34,456 nucleotides of DNA, from the NCBI GenBank assembly GCA_001513185.1, contig LFST01000052.1:1-34456 (forward strand), given 5' to 3'. Shown here in pieces: positions 8,339-17,418 of the stretch. The notes under the pieces are model-generated. The model saw only the letters and a list, made by a program, of their open reading frames with translations. It made no database searches and was not told where the DNA came from. The position numbers and the translations under genes were made by a program. The stretch comes from Candidatus Fermentithermobacillaceae bacterium DTU015. Its GTDB lineage: Bacteria > Bacillota > Sulfobacillia > Fermentithermobacillales > Fermentithermobacillaceae. Each line of letters starts with the position of its first letter. Position 1 is the stretch's first letter.

Positions 8339-9493
8339 TCAGTCCAGCCTCCTTCTGGTGATGATCTCACCCTGCCTCAGCGCGTCGAGGCCGTAGTACA
8401 TCGCCCGTTCGATAATGTCCACCTCTTGGGCATCCCCTGTTTGTTGTAAACGGCGCTTAAGCTCCATAAGTTTTTTGACAAACCGGGCTTCAAGGCTCTG
8501 GTTTTCCGGCGCCAACAGAGGATCCAGGTCGTAGTCCAACACAAACTCAGGCTCCAGGCGAAGGCTGAAAAACTCGTCTGCAAATTCGTGGCGCAAGCCT
8601 GGCAGGTCAAGCTCAATTTCAGGGTTGAGCCGCCCCCTAAGGGTTATCTTCCACATATCCCTTCGCCTGTCCTCAGGGCTCCCTACAGCCAGTATGGCAT
8701 TTCTCACCTGCTCGCCGGTATCAAGTCCGGTAAGATCAACCTGGACAGCCCTCACGGTACGCACCGCCATTGGAACAAATTCAGCTGAGACTTCTGAAGG
8801 CCCGGTGCAAGTCACCAGGTAAATTCCCCGCTGCCCTTCATCTCCGAAATCCAGGGGTTCGGGGCACCCTGGGTAAACCACGGTGGTTCCGGCGATGTTT
8901 CTGGCCATGGGCACGTGGATATGGCCCAGGGCAAAATAAGCTGCCCCTGAGCTTGCAATGTGCTCCTGTTTTATCGGGAGATACACCGACTGGTCAGCCA
9001 GGTCCCCGTGGAGGAGCACAATGTTTAGGCGGTCCCGGCGCGCTACCCTAAAGCTACTTAGCAACGGATCCCGCTGGACAAAAGCCGCCCAGCCCAGGCC
9101 GTACACATCTACCTCTATCCCGTTTGCCTCAAACGAGACCCTGCCAATGCCGGCAGAATCGAAGATCGTGACATTATCAGGCCAATCCACGCTGAAGTAC
9201 AGCGAATCGGGCAACAGCGGATCGTGGTTGCCGGGAGCGATGAACACCCGGGTTTCAGGGATGGTAGAAAACAATAAAGCCAGATCCTTTACCCACGACG
9301 GGCGGGCATAAAGATGCTCAAATACATCACCTGCTATGAGCAAGATCTGGGCGTTTTCTTCTTTGACGAAATCCACTATCCGCCATAGCGCGGTTTCGAC
9401 CTCCCGCCGCCTTATGTAGCGGCGTTCTTCCTCAAGTTCAAAGCAAAGGGGCCTGCCTGCATGGACATCTGCAGTATGTACAATTTTGAGCAT
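8339..9493 (-). CDS. YhaO-like metallophosphoesterase (SbcD/Mre11-type nuclease)
   Basis: 384 residues. The calcineurin-like metal-binding motifs appear in order: Asp9-x-His11 (TADVHAG), GDVF at 55-58, GNHD at 88-91, HGD at 162-164 and GHIH at 190-193. The family has Mn-dependent exo/endonuclease activity. The C-terminal 150 residues fit the accessory region that contacts the SMC-like partner. The ATG at 9493 has GGAGG a few bases upstream; the in-frame ATG at 9514 contains that site and is less likely. It is first of a tightly coupled pair with the yhaN-like gene (one base between stop and start). Confidence 0.9.
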   Translation of the reverse strand: MLKIVHTADVHAGRPLCFELEEERRYIRRREVETALWRIVDFVKEENAQILLIAGDVFEHLYARPSWVKDLALLFSTIPETRVFIAPGNHDPLLPDSLYFSVDWPDNVTIFDSAGIGRVSFEANGIEVDVYGLGWAAFVQRDPLLSSFRVARRDRLNIVLLHGDLADQSVYLPIKQEHIASSGAAYFALGHIHVPMARNIAGTTVVYPGCPEPLDFGDEGQRGIYLVTCTGPSEVSAEFVPMAVRTVRAVQVDLTGLDTGEQVRNAILAVGSPEDRRRDMWKITLRGRLNPEIELDLPGLRHEFADEFFSLRLEPEFVLDYDLDPLLAPENQSLEARFVKKLMELKRRLQQTGDAQEVDIIERAMYYGLDALRQGEIITRRRLD

Positions 9494-9597
9494 ACCCTTC
9501 CTCCGGCATGACACGCTGTATGAAAACAGATGAACTACGCTTCGCTAAAATGCACTGATTACCTGCGGTGTCTTAGTCAGTTTCTCTGCTAATCTTA

Positions 9598-10623
9598 TCA
9601 CAGGTTTCCTTGGCGTTCATCAGCAGGTTTGCCAGATATCCGCGTTTTTGGCCTCAGCGACAGATCTTCCCATTTGCCGCACCGGGACCCCCACCGTGCC
9701 GCAAGCTCGTCGTCTACAAAGATCTCCTGTATCTCGCACCTGTTACCGCAATCATCGCACAGGAACCCCATGGTGTAAGCTTCTGAAGATGCTATCTTCT
9801 CCACCTGCCTGAACCGGGTAGGTGCTTCCGTGTCCAGGAACCTCTCCCGGGCAAACAAGGCTGCGCCTAAGGCCCCCATTACTTTGAAATAGGGTGGTAC
9901 TGTGATGTCCAGCCCGATCTTATGCTTGAGCGCCCACAACATCCCTGCATTAGCCGCAACTCCGCCCTGAAACAGTACCCTGGGCTTTATGGGCCGGCCC
10001 CTGGCAACATTGGTCATGTAATTGGTTGCCAAGGCAAGGCACAGCCCGGCGATGAGGTCTTCCCGCCTGTACCCCAGCTGCTGCTTGTGGATGAGATCCG
10101 ACTCAGCAAACACCCCGCACCTTCCTGCAATCCTGGACGGGGCCCGGGACTTGAGCGCCAGCTCACCGAATTCTTCTATGGTCACTCCCAGCCTCGCCGC
10201 CTGATGGTCCAGGAACGAACCGGTTCCTGCCGCACACACCGTGTTCATGTTGAAACCTACGGGAAATCCGTCTTTGAAAAAGATGATTTTCGAATCCTGG
10301 CCGCCTATATCGATCACGGTACCTACATCGGGGAACAAGAACGCTGCAGCCTTGGCATGGCTTGATATCTCGTTTTTTACTGTGTCAGCACCGATTATCA
10401 CAGAAGCCAGATGCCTGCCTGACCCTGTAGTCCCCACCATTTTTATGGAGTCAACCAGACCTTCCTTGGAAAGTTTCTTAAATCCCCTTTGAATCGCGGC
10501 AATGGGGCCGCCCTGGTTGCGCAAGTACTCTTGAAATATCACGTTGCCGTGTGTGTCGATAAGGACGATTTTCGTGGTAACGCTCCCTACGTCTACACCC
10601 AAGAACAGCTGTCTTGCCTTCAT
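9598..10623 (-). CDS. BadF/BadG/BcrA/BcrD-type activator ATPase (2-hydroxyacyl-CoA dehydratase activase family)
   Basis: 341 residues of the ASKHA ATPase fold: GVDVGSVTTK at 9-18, TTGSGR at 65-70, DIGGQDSK at 105-112. Cys130 (NTVCAAGTG) and Cys169 (GRCGVF) correspond to the cysteines that hold the bridging [4Fe-4S] cluster in HgdC-type dimers. Family members use ATP to drive a low-potential electron into a dehydratase or reductase. The C-terminal 70 residues add a Cys group (CDDCGNRC). The ATG at 10623 overlaps the upstream stop as ATGA, so translation is probably coupled. An in-frame start at 10695 would run deep into the upstream gene. Confidence 0.9.
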   Translation of the reverse strand: MKARQLFLGVDVGSVTTKIVLIDTHGNVIFQEYLRNQGGPIAAIQRGFKKLSKEGLVDSIKMVGTTGSGRHLASVIIGADTVKNEISSHAKAAAFLFPDVGTVIDIGGQDSKIIFFKDGFPVGFNMNTVCAAGTGSFLDHQAARLGVTIEEFGELALKSRAPSRIAGRCGVFAESDLIHKQQLGYRREDLIAGLCLALATNYMTNVARGRPIKPRVLFQGGVAANAGMLWALKHKIGLDITVPPYFKVMGALGAALFARERFLDTEAPTRFRQVEKIASSEAYTMGFLCDDCGNRCEIQEIFVDDELAARWGSRCGKWEDLSLRPKTRISGKPADERQGNL

Positions 10624-12926
10624 GTACCTGCCATTCGCTCCTTGCTGATTTGGCTCTGGCCGAGCTTCTTTCTTCTGCCCTCGAGCAGGTCGCAAAAAGC
10701 CTCAAGCCGGGTCCTTAGGCCTGCTGCACCTGTCTGCTCTGAGACCATGAGCGACAGCACGGGTATATCCAGATCCTGTGATACTTTAACCAGAATGCTC
10801 TGGGCTATTATTTCAGGCATGCACGTAAACGGGAACAGGTGAACTACCCCGTCCATGCCAGACATGGAAGCCCGCACCGCTTCCCCAACTGATTCCTGTC
10901 CGTGCCCGCCCACGTCCACCGGGAGGTACCCTGCGGCTGCATCTACCGTCTTGCGGTATTCCATGATCGCCCCTGGGGTCCTGAAAATCCGGCAATTGAG
11001 CCAGTTGGTTACATCCAGGGTGCGGTATACCCTGACCCTCTGTTCCAAGGAACCCAGCGTTTTTTCTACATCCTTGTTTACGAAAGGCTCGTTTATCACA
11101 TAAATTTCCCCTGCCAGGAGTACTTTGAGAGGCTCATGCTCTACCCGGAGAATAGTTTTCATGTCCCGCATGTAGCTGGCAAAAGCCCGCCTTGCCTCTG
11201 CCATGTTCCTGGCCCTGTCAATTTCCATCAAAAATTCATTGTACCGCTTGTCGCCTGCGCCCCTTACCTGCTCCAGAGCCCTTACTTCCCTCAAGACATC
11301 CTGAGACCTGTCGACCAAGGTCTGTTTTTGGAGGGCTAAGGCCACGGCCCGGATGATGGTGTTTAGCCTGGGGCCACCTACAATCCGCTTCCAGGTGCTG
11401 AAGAACTCCCGGCCACGGGATCTTAAGGGAAACGGGGAATCAAAGGCCAGCACACGCACTGGATAGCCTGCCCGGCGGAGGATCGTCTCCATAACCTGGG
11501 CATACCAACCCAGCCTGCACTTGCCCTTCCCCTGGACCATGATGATAAGAGATGCCCCTTGCTCGATTAGGGCACGCATCTGGCCCAGAAGTACCACCAT
11601 GGGATAGCAGATGAACTCGGGAGCCAGCTCTCTGCCCGCATTTACCATGTCTTCAGACAAGGTCTTGGGAATCCTGGCCTCTACCCCAAATTCCCTCATC
11701 AGCGCCGACAAAGATATGTCAAGCCGGCCCATGGTAACGATCCCCACGGGAGACTGGACGGAGCCAGATGTACTCCGGGCAAAACCGGTCTGGGCGGCGG
11801 AATCTTGGCCCTGAGCCGCCTGTGTTAAACCCTCCTGCAACCCCGCTGGGCTGTCCAGTTTGCAATGCTTTATGCAACCGGCCGTCTCACCGGGCCGGCT
11901 TGACCCCCTGGACCTGCATGAATCCATGAACGCTTCCAGCCTGGTGATAAGCCCTGCCTCGCCTGTGTGTTCATCCACACACAAGTAGAGCACAGGGATG
12001 CCGTGCCTTTCCGCTTCGGAAAACACATAGTTCTCGATGATGGAAAGGGGGCCGCACGCAAACGCCGTCACCAGCACAATCCTGCCTACCTTCCGGTTGC
12101 GTATTAGGTACAGGCAAGAACCCAGGATGTGGCCTTCATTGGTCCACATCTTTTCCCCTTCGAAGATGGTGCTAAGTTCTTCTCTGGATTTATCCCTGGG
12201 GATCATCTCAGGCAGGATCACCTGACCGTAATCAGACAAATACTTGATGATGGTGTCCCCGAACAGATCGTGGATGAGGTAGGCGTGGCCCATGACTGCG
12301 GTAGAGTCAACTGCCCGGCTCTGGGCTCCCGACGCCTCATCCCAAGCGCAGACAGTGGAAAACCCTTCTCTGGAAACCATATCACCAGGAAGATTTCTAT
12401 ACTGCCCGCGGTCAAGCAGCCGCCTCAGGGAAATCCCAAACCGGTGCATATCATGTTCCGCCTGCTTCCAAGCTGCAAGCCCCTTGCACAAAGCATCCCT
12501 GATCCGGCTGTCATCGGCTATCCCCATTTTCCTCCCGGCCTCGATCCAGGTAGACTCCCATTTACGCGGGTGGTCTTTTAGGTCAATCACAGGGCTGATG
12601 ATCTGTGAATCACCAAGTTCCAACCCGGCTTTTACCATCGAAGGCAGGCCCATCATCTTGGGACAGCAATAGTTGTCTGGCTCCAGGGACACCACCGACG
12701 GGATAAACAGAGCATCCACACCTTTGGACAGCAAGCTTGCTCCATGGGCGAAGGCCATCTTTACGGAAATACACGGCTCATCAGTTGGACACAGCCTCAA
12801 ATTATCAAGGTCCCTTGCTGTAGAGGCAGGGGTCTCGATGAACCTTACCCCTAATTCACCCAGAAAAGTTCTGTATAAAGCAAAAAGATAGTAGAAGCTA
12901 AGCGCCCTTGGAACACCTATCTGCAT
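10620..12926 (-). CDS. Fused two-module DUF2229 / HgdB-like protein (activase-associated)
   Basis: 768 residues made of two related modules joined by a Ser/Gly/Gln-rich linker (about 335-390). Module 1 starts with the DUF2229-type MQIGVPRALSFYYLFALYRTFL and has LCPTDEPCISVK and DNYCCPKMMGLP. Module 2 (about 390-768) resembles HgdB/activase-related proteins (ICYPMVVLLGQMRALIEQGA, GKCRLGWY). Both end with the same motif: DEHTGEAGLITRLEAF in module 1 and SEQTGAAGLRTRLEAF in module 2. In many Bacillota these parts are separate genes or fused to the activator. The cysteines could hold an Fe-S cluster reduced by the adjacent activator. The substrate is unknown. Confidence 0.78.
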   Translation of the reverse strand: MQIGVPRALSFYYLFALYRTFLGELGVRFIETPASTARDLDNLRLCPTDEPCISVKMAFAHGASLLSKGVDALFIPSVVSLEPDNYCCPKMMGLPSMVKAGLELGDSQIISPVIDLKDHPRKWESTWIEAGRKMGIADDSRIRDALCKGLAAWKQAEHDMHRFGISLRRLLDRGQYRNLPGDMVSREGFSTVCAWDEASGAQSRAVDSTAVMGHAYLIHDLFGDTIIKYLSDYGQVILPEMIPRDKSREELSTIFEGEKMWTNEGHILGSCLYLIRNRKVGRIVLVTAFACGPLSIIENYVFSEAERHGIPVLYLCVDEHTGEAGLITRLEAFMDSCRSRGSSRPGETAGCIKHCKLDSPAGLQEGLTQAAQGQDSAAQTGFARSTSGSVQSPVGIVTMGRLDISLSALMREFGVEARIPKTLSEDMVNAGRELAPEFICYPMVVLLGQMRALIEQGASLIIMVQGKGKCRLGWYAQVMETILRRAGYPVRVLAFDSPFPLRSRGREFFSTWKRIVGGPRLNTIIRAVALALQKQTLVDRSQDVLREVRALEQVRGAGDKRYNEFLMEIDRARNMAEARRAFASYMRDMKTILRVEHEPLKVLLAGEIYVINEPFVNKDVEKTLGSLEQRVRVYRTLDVTNWLNCRIFRTPGAIMEYRKTVDAAAGYLPVDVGGHGQESVGEAVRASMSGMDGVVHLFPFTCMPEIIAQSILVKVSQDLDIPVLSLMVSEQTGAAGLRTRLEAFCDLLEGRRKKLGQSQISKERMAGT

Positions 12927-13057
12927 AAGTCTCTTGTGCCACCTCTGGCATTGTTCATGGCTGGATAGCTTTGGAATAATATAACCAGTCAGGCGGCGAA
13001 ATAATCAGGGTGGGAAAACAATGAAGAGGTTAAGGCAGGCCCAAGCATCCAATCCCG

Positions 13058-14005
13058 TCAACGGGACTTCTTGATGTGGACATTGCCTGCTCCGCATGAC
13101 ACGTTCACTTCAATCTTGGTAGAGGCAGATTCAAAATCCGGTGAAACCCACGAATTACCCTTCTTGATGAGCCCAAGGTCTTCTGTCTTGACCCGGGCAA
13201 TAAACGGAGGGGCTGAGACCGAAACCTTAAGGCCTGCTGCCTCAGGCACGTAAAGTTCTACATCTACCACGCCGGCTGCGATGTCAACCACTGAATGCTG
13301 GCCACTCAGCCCGAAATCTATCTCCACATCAGCCACGCCGGCCGATACATCCAAGGACTCGGCATAGGAAGACACCAGGTCAAACCGGAGAGCCGCAGCA
13401 CCGGCGGTTACCTTAATCCCTGCCGGAAGGGAAGGATGGAAACGTAAGTCCCATTTCTGCTTGCCTGCATCTTTACCGTCCCTCACAGGCGATGCTATGT
13501 TGGCGTGAACGGTAGAACCATCACCCCGCACCACCGTCTCAACCAAGGGTTCATGGCGATTCCAGGCGAGTTCGCCCACCATAGCATACTCAGTTTCTGA
13601 AGCGCCCAGGCCTGTGTCCCCCCTGGTCTCGACTTCCAGGGAGGGGGCAACCAGCCTCAATTCCAACTTGGACACCCCAGGATCAAGGGGGACCTCAATC
13701 TGCTTAGAGTATTGCAGAGCCGGATTGGATCCCCCTTGTCTCCGGAACAACATCATCGTAGGCCATCCCGGCTGCCCAGGGAACGGGTGCATCACAGACA
13801 GTATCAATGCCAGGATAAGCGCCAACGCAATTCCAGGTATCCGCCATTTGGAAAACGCAAGCTGTACTCCTAAACCTATGATGAGCAGGGGCCAGTACTG
13901 TAGCAGCACATCCCATACCGACCAGGGCAGGTACCCTGTAGTGTTCATAAGCAGCACAATACCGATGACGATAACCAGGATTCCGTTTACCACACGATTG
14001 GACAT
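13058..14005 (-). CDS. LiaF-like membrane protein (DUF5668 N-terminus, toastrack-like C-terminus)
   Basis: 315 residues. Three hydrophobic segments occupy about residues 7-75 (NGILVIVIGIVLLMNTTGYLP, YWPLLIIGLGVQLAF, ALALILALILSV), the DUF5668/LiaI-LiaF type. The rest is beta-rich with repeated SxGVxDVEIDF and AAGVVDVELYV strands ending SCGAGNVHI, as in LiaF/DUF4097-like domains. Family members sense or report envelope stress. It begins three bases after the PspC gene and is last in the sigma/anti-sigma operon. Its hydrophobic opening resembles the C-terminal end of the PspC protein next door. Confidence 0.8.
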   Translation of the reverse strand: MSNRVVNGILVIVIGIVLLMNTTGYLPWSVWDVLLQYWPLLIIGLGVQLAFSKWRIPGIALALILALILSVMHPFPGQPGWPTMMLFRRQGGSNPALQYSKQIEVPLDPGVSKLELRLVAPSLEVETRGDTGLGASETEYAMVGELAWNRHEPLVETVVRGDGSTVHANIASPVRDGKDAGKQKWDLRFHPSLPAGIKVTAGAAALRFDLVSSYAESLDVSAGVADVEIDFGLSGQHSVVDIAAGVVDVELYVPEAAGLKVSVSAPPFIARVKTEDLGLIKKGNSWVSPDFESASTKIEVNVSCGAGNVHIKKSR

Positions 14006-14008
14006 GGC

Positions 14009-14791
14009 TTAGCGATCCCTCCTGAATACGCTCAGGACAATGGCCACCCCGATCAGGATGATCACAAGCGGCCACCATGTCCTGATGAACCGTACAGGCA
14101 TCCTGAGCCAGTAGGTCGGCATGTATCGCTTAAGAAGGTAAAGTGCCCCTATGACGATAAGAAGGTATCCGAAAAACTGCTTGTTCCTGTCGACTTCCGT
14201 GGTCTGAGGCGATGGCTTGGCTTGGGCCGCCGGCTTGCCTTGTAACTGAGACGCATTCTCCGCCGAAGCGTGCTTTGTCGGTTCCTCTGCCGGTTCCGCT
14301 CCAGGCTCCTTCACGGCACAATCGGCGGGCTTCTCAGACTCCCCTTGCTCATCCGGGAGCCCAGCTGATGGTTCCGCTGCCGGTTCCCTGGCACCGTCAC
14401 CTTCGCCTTCTGGTGTCTGATCCAATCCAGCGGCAGCAAGGATCTCGCGGGCGGTAGGAGGAAGAGGCGCACCGGCTGTTTTGGCCTGGGCGTCATCGGC
14501 AGATGAATCTGCGGGCCTATCCGGCTCCGGTTGAGTGCATGCCTCTCCTTGCCCCTTGGACTTGGCATCCTGTGCCCGGGTACCCGGCTGGCCTGGCGAT
14601 GGCTCTGCTCTGGGAGCTTCGGGGATGATGATCCACGCAAGCAAATAGGCCAGTATGATATTTGGAGTAATCACGGTAAGCAGAGCTATTGCCAAACGGA
14701 CAAGGGTAACATCAACATCGAAATACTCGCTAAGCCCTCCTGCCACTCCTCCTAAAACCCTGAGTCTCCTCGATCTATACAGTTTCTTCAT
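14009..14791 (-). CDS. PspC-domain envelope-stress protein with C-terminal DUF5668-like segment
   Basis: 260 residues. The PspC domain is at 1-57 (LYRSRRLRVLGGVAGGLSEYFDVD and a membrane helix ending AWIIIPEAP). Residues 58-185 are a low-complexity Ala/Glu/Pro linker. Residues 190-256 add two membrane segments with a WWPLVIILIGV motif, as in the LiaF-like neighbour. The start overlaps the anti-sigma stop by four bases (ATGA). PspC proteins respond to membrane damage; the operon suggests control by the ECF sigma factor. Confidence 0.85.
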   Translation of the reverse strand: MKKLYRSRRLRVLGGVAGGLSEYFDVDVTLVRLAIALLTVITPNIILAYLLAWIIIPEAPRAEPSPGQPGTRAQDAKSKGQGEACTQPEPDRPADSSADDAQAKTAGAPLPPTAREILAAAGLDQTPEGEGDGAREPAAEPSAGLPDEQGESEKPADCAVKEPGAEPAEEPTKHASAENASQLQGKPAAQAKPSPQTTEVDRNKQFFGYLLIVIGALYLLKRYMPTYWLRMPVRFIRTWWPLVIILIGVAIVLSVFRRDR

Positions 14792-15465
14792 GTTCTTCTT
14801 ACCTCACTTCGACAAACCACTAAATGAGCCACCCATACCACTACAACCACACCCGCAAGAATTAATACGTTTGGAAACCATCCTGGTAATACGTCGGTGA
14901 TAATTTCAAGGGCAAACAGGCCGTCTGCCCGTAAGGCAACTAAAACTGCCTTTAGGTTGGCCCACAAATCCCCCGAAACCAGCTGGTCATATATAAACCT
15001 CAGATCTGCCCAGCCGAGGATGTAAGTCTTGGGGCCCAAAAGCCCGCCGCTTAAGCTGAACCGCCGGTAAAACAAGAAGTTGAGCAAGAGCAACACTATG
15101 CTGGCGGCCCACCGGACCCTGACAGAAAACACACCTTCACCAAGCAAAGGCCGTAAGAGCTGGCGCCACTTGGCATCCTTGGCGGATTGCTCGTTTTGCA
15201 CTGATTCGATAATCCGGCTGCAAAGCTCCGGCGGAGGCTCCTCAAGGGGGATATTGCTCAAAAGGTCGTCAAAACGTTCTATCTCCTCAAGCCGCTTCTG
15301 ACATTGGGCACATTTCTCCACGTGATACTTTACCAGCCGGGTTCTTAGCGGCGACAAGTACCCGTAGAAATAGCCTTCGATTTCGTTCTGACCAGGACAA
15401 CCGGCAGAACCCACCCGATCCACCTCCGTACCCTTCCTGTCCAAAGGCAGCTTTGAGGTCACCAC
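14788..15465 (-). CDS. Zinc-finger (zf-HC2) anti-sigma factor, membrane-bound
   Basis: 225 residues. The anti-sigma zinc site is visible as Cys23, His48, Cys52 and Cys55 (YHVEKCAQC). Hydrophobic segments lie at about 118-135 and 195-216, so it is probably anchored with the zinc domain in the cytosol. Anti-sigma factors of this family hold the cognate ECF sigma factor until a stress signal arrives. The GTG at 15465, or the GTG at 15462 (which gives a GTGA overlap with the sigma stop), are both acceptable; GAGG lies just upstream. Its end overlaps the PspC gene by four bases. Confidence 0.87.
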   Translation of the reverse strand: MVTSKLPLDRKGTEVDRVGSAGCPGQNEIEGYFYGYLSPLRTRLVKYHVEKCAQCQKRLEEIERFDDLLSNIPLEEPPPELCSRIIESVQNEQSAKDAKWRQLLRPLLGEGVFSVRVRWAASIVLLLLNFLFYRRFSLSGGLLGPKTYILGWADLRFIYDQLVSGDLWANLKAVLVALRADGLFALEIITDVLPGWFPNVLILAGVVVVVWVAHLVVCRSEVRRT

Positions 15466-16097
15466 TTGAAACCTCGTTCCTGGAGAATCTTCCTCAGTGC
15501 CTGCCGTCCCCGGTAAAGCCTGTTCTTGATGACGGTGCCCTTAAGCCCGGTTATCTCCGAACACTCCTTGATAGACAGCCCTTCTAAATGGAAAAGGATT
15601 ATAAGCTCCCGGTAACCTTCATCCAGCTGCCCGATTGCGTCCTCTAGTATTTCCCGCAACTCCCTGTTGTCGTACAGCTGCTCCGGGCCCGGCATGGGGC
15701 TCGACGCCCTGACTTGCGTGACCACGTTACCCTCCAGGGATTCTTCAGGCAGGGATCTCCCTAATTTGCGCCCCCGGTCTATGCACACGTTGCGTGCAAT
15801 CCGATAGATCCAGGGCTTGAAGGGATGCCCCAGCTTAAAAGAATCAATGTTCCTGAATGCCCTCAGGAATGTCTCCTGGCTGATATCCATGGCATCTTCC
15901 TGATTCCCGGTCAACCGGTAAGCCAGGTTGTACACACCCCGATAATATTTTACAACAAGACTGCTAAAGGCGTCGCTGTCACCGTCTTGGACTTTCTTGA
16001 TGATATCTGTATCTTCTTTCAGACGTGAAAGCCTCCCAGACTTAACCGGCCCTTCTCTAGTAGAAATACGCCGGAAGCATAATAAGGTCTCAGCCAC
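15459..16097 (-). CDS. ECF-type RNA polymerase sigma factor
   Basis: 212 residues with both ECF regions. Sigma region 2 is at about 28-95 (DAFSSLVVKYYRGVYNLAYRLTGNQEDAMDISQETFLRAF) and region 4 at about 140-205 (LDEGYRELIILFHLEGLSIKECSEITGLKGTVIKNRLYRGRQALR). First gene of a four-gene operon with its anti-sigma factor and two envelope-stress membrane proteins. The GTG start has a weak ribosome binding site; the first 25 residues are outside the conserved core, so the true start may lie further in. Many ECF factors control their own operon. Confidence 0.92.
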   Translation of the reverse strand: MAETLLCFRRISTREGPVKSGRLSRLKEDTDIIKKVQDGDSDAFSSLVVKYYRGVYNLAYRLTGNQEDAMDISQETFLRAFRNIDSFKLGHPFKPWIYRIARNVCIDRGRKLGRSLPEESLEGNVVTQVRASSPMPGPEQLYDNRELREILEDAIGQLDEGYRELIILFHLEGLSIKECSEITGLKGTVIKNRLYRGRQALRKILQERGFKW

Positions 16098-16141
16098 GGG
16101 GATCTGTCATCCACAAGCACCGTGGTAAACCCCTAACCCTA

Positions 16142-16170
16142 CTTATCGGTACCTTTACCAATACTATCAA
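16142..16170 (-). promoter_or_regulatory. Promoter of the sigma/anti-sigma/pspC operon
   Basis: Minus strand: TTGATA (16170-16165) and GATAAG (16147-16142) are separated by exactly 17 bases, close to a housekeeping promoter. Initiation near 16135 would give a leader of about 38 bases before the GTG at 16097. A separate ECF-specific promoter was not identified. Confidence 0.42.
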
Positions 16171-16186
16171 TGACTATGGTTATCCT

Positions 16187-17209
16187 TCATCCCACTGCCC
16201 GGGCTAAAGTACGCCGGATGATCTTATCTGCGGCTGAGGCCCTTTGTGCCCAAGAATTGCTCCTGGCCCAGGATTTGTACCGTCTGGCTGTCTCGGGCCT
16301 GGCGAGCACCTCAGAATATGCCTGTTCGATATGGCCTGCAAATTCTCCTGCGCTCCGCCCTATCCTGGCTAGAGCACACAAGGACACTTCATGGATGGGG
16401 GTGGATACCACAGGCTTGCCGCATGCCAGATACTCGTACATCTTGATAGGGCACGAGTAATCGGTCATATCCCTTACCTGGAACGGGATGATGCCTACGT
16501 CAAACCTGTTGGTGTAATGGGGGAGTTGTTCGAAGGGTTTTTCTCCTATGTAAAAGATGTTCTTCCCGTACGGCAACCGGTCCTCTGTGATATTGAGAAG
16601 GGGCCCTACGAACACAAAGTTCCACCGGGGGAGCCGTTTGGCTACATGATAGACCAGGTTCCAGTCGATCCACGACGCCAGCGCACCGTGAAATCCTGCA
16701 ACCGGGCCGGGCCTGTCTGGAAAATCACCGGGACGGGGGCCCACCCGCTGGAAGGCTTCATAATTTGCGCCGTTGGGCAGATAATGTACCGCATGGTGCG
16801 TGTAGCGGTATCTCCCATATAGGAGGTGGCTGGCTGCAAACACCAGGTCCGCCTTGGACATCGCCTCGTCAAACTCAGGTTTCCAGTAGTCAAACTCGTC
16901 TTGGGGCAGATCGCATACATCGAAGATCATAAGTTGCTCTTGATAGAACCCGCCTGCAAGCAGATGGTGTTCGGGGAGGGTTATCCACAGTATTACCGGG
17001 CTTTCAAGCTCGGCGGCAGGCGGAGGCACATCCCTGCTCAGGATAAACAGGCCAGGCTCTATCTGGCGCAAGGGCGGCTTCCTCCCCCTGGTACCGGGAT
17101 CGTGGAAGATGCATTTGTATCCCAATTTTGCCATATACCGCAGCATCTGATGGGGCCTCTGTTGCAGGCGCTGCCACGGTATGGTGGGAGGATAGATAAT
17201 CGTCGCCAC
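16187..17209 (-). CDS. Family 4-type glycosyltransferase (TuaH-like)
   Basis: 340 residues with a GT-B look. The N-terminal part begins PPTIPWQRLQQRPHQMLRYMAKLGYKCIFHDPG, as in TuaH-like transferases. The C-terminal nucleotide-sugar half has FVGPLL, YIGEKPFEQLPHYTNRFDVGIIPF and SCPIKMYEYLACGKPVVST, where the Glu in YEYLA is the usual sugar-nucleotide contact. It probably adds a sugar to a cell-surface polymer or glycolipid; donor and acceptor are unknown. The start is GTG with GAGGTGAG just upstream. No other surface-polysaccharide genes are adjacent. Confidence 0.83.
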   Translation of the reverse strand: MATIIYPPTIPWQRLQQRPHQMLRYMAKLGYKCIFHDPGTRGRKPPLRQIEPGLFILSRDVPPPAAELESPVILWITLPEHHLLAGGFYQEQLMIFDVCDLPQDEFDYWKPEFDEAMSKADLVFAASHLLYGRYRYTHHAVHYLPNGANYEAFQRVGPRPGDFPDRPGPVAGFHGALASWIDWNLVYHVAKRLPRWNFVFVGPLLNITEDRLPYGKNIFYIGEKPFEQLPHYTNRFDVGIIPFQVRDMTDYSCPIKMYEYLACGKPVVSTPIHEVSLCALARIGRSAGEFAGHIEQAYSEVLARPETARRYKSWARSNSWAQRASAADKIIRRTLARAVG

Positions 17210-17371
17210 TTAGCTCACCTCTTACCCAGTGCCCCGGCTGCATTGCACCAGGTTGCCCCGTGAAACACTGTTTCCCGGGGGCGGTTCCGGTACATGCGAT
17301 AGAGGCTACTATATGGGTATGCGGAAAAGGTGGCTTTTGTTCGGCAAGGGACGGCGCCCTAAGATGCAGAC

Positions 17372-17389
17372 GGCGCCTTAACAGGCGCC
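17372..17389 (-). terminator. Candidate terminator after the MATE gene
   Basis: A perfect 7-bp stem (GGCGCCT/AGGCGCC) with a 4-nt loop, 30 bases past the MATE stop on the minus strand. It is followed by GTCTGCATCTT, a poor T-tract. A further GGCGCC lies at 17353-17358. The rest of the 17210-17418 gap shows nothing recognisable. Confidence 0.35.
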
Positions 17390-17418
17390 TTGAAACCTCT
17401 GATCTAACACTCCCGGAG

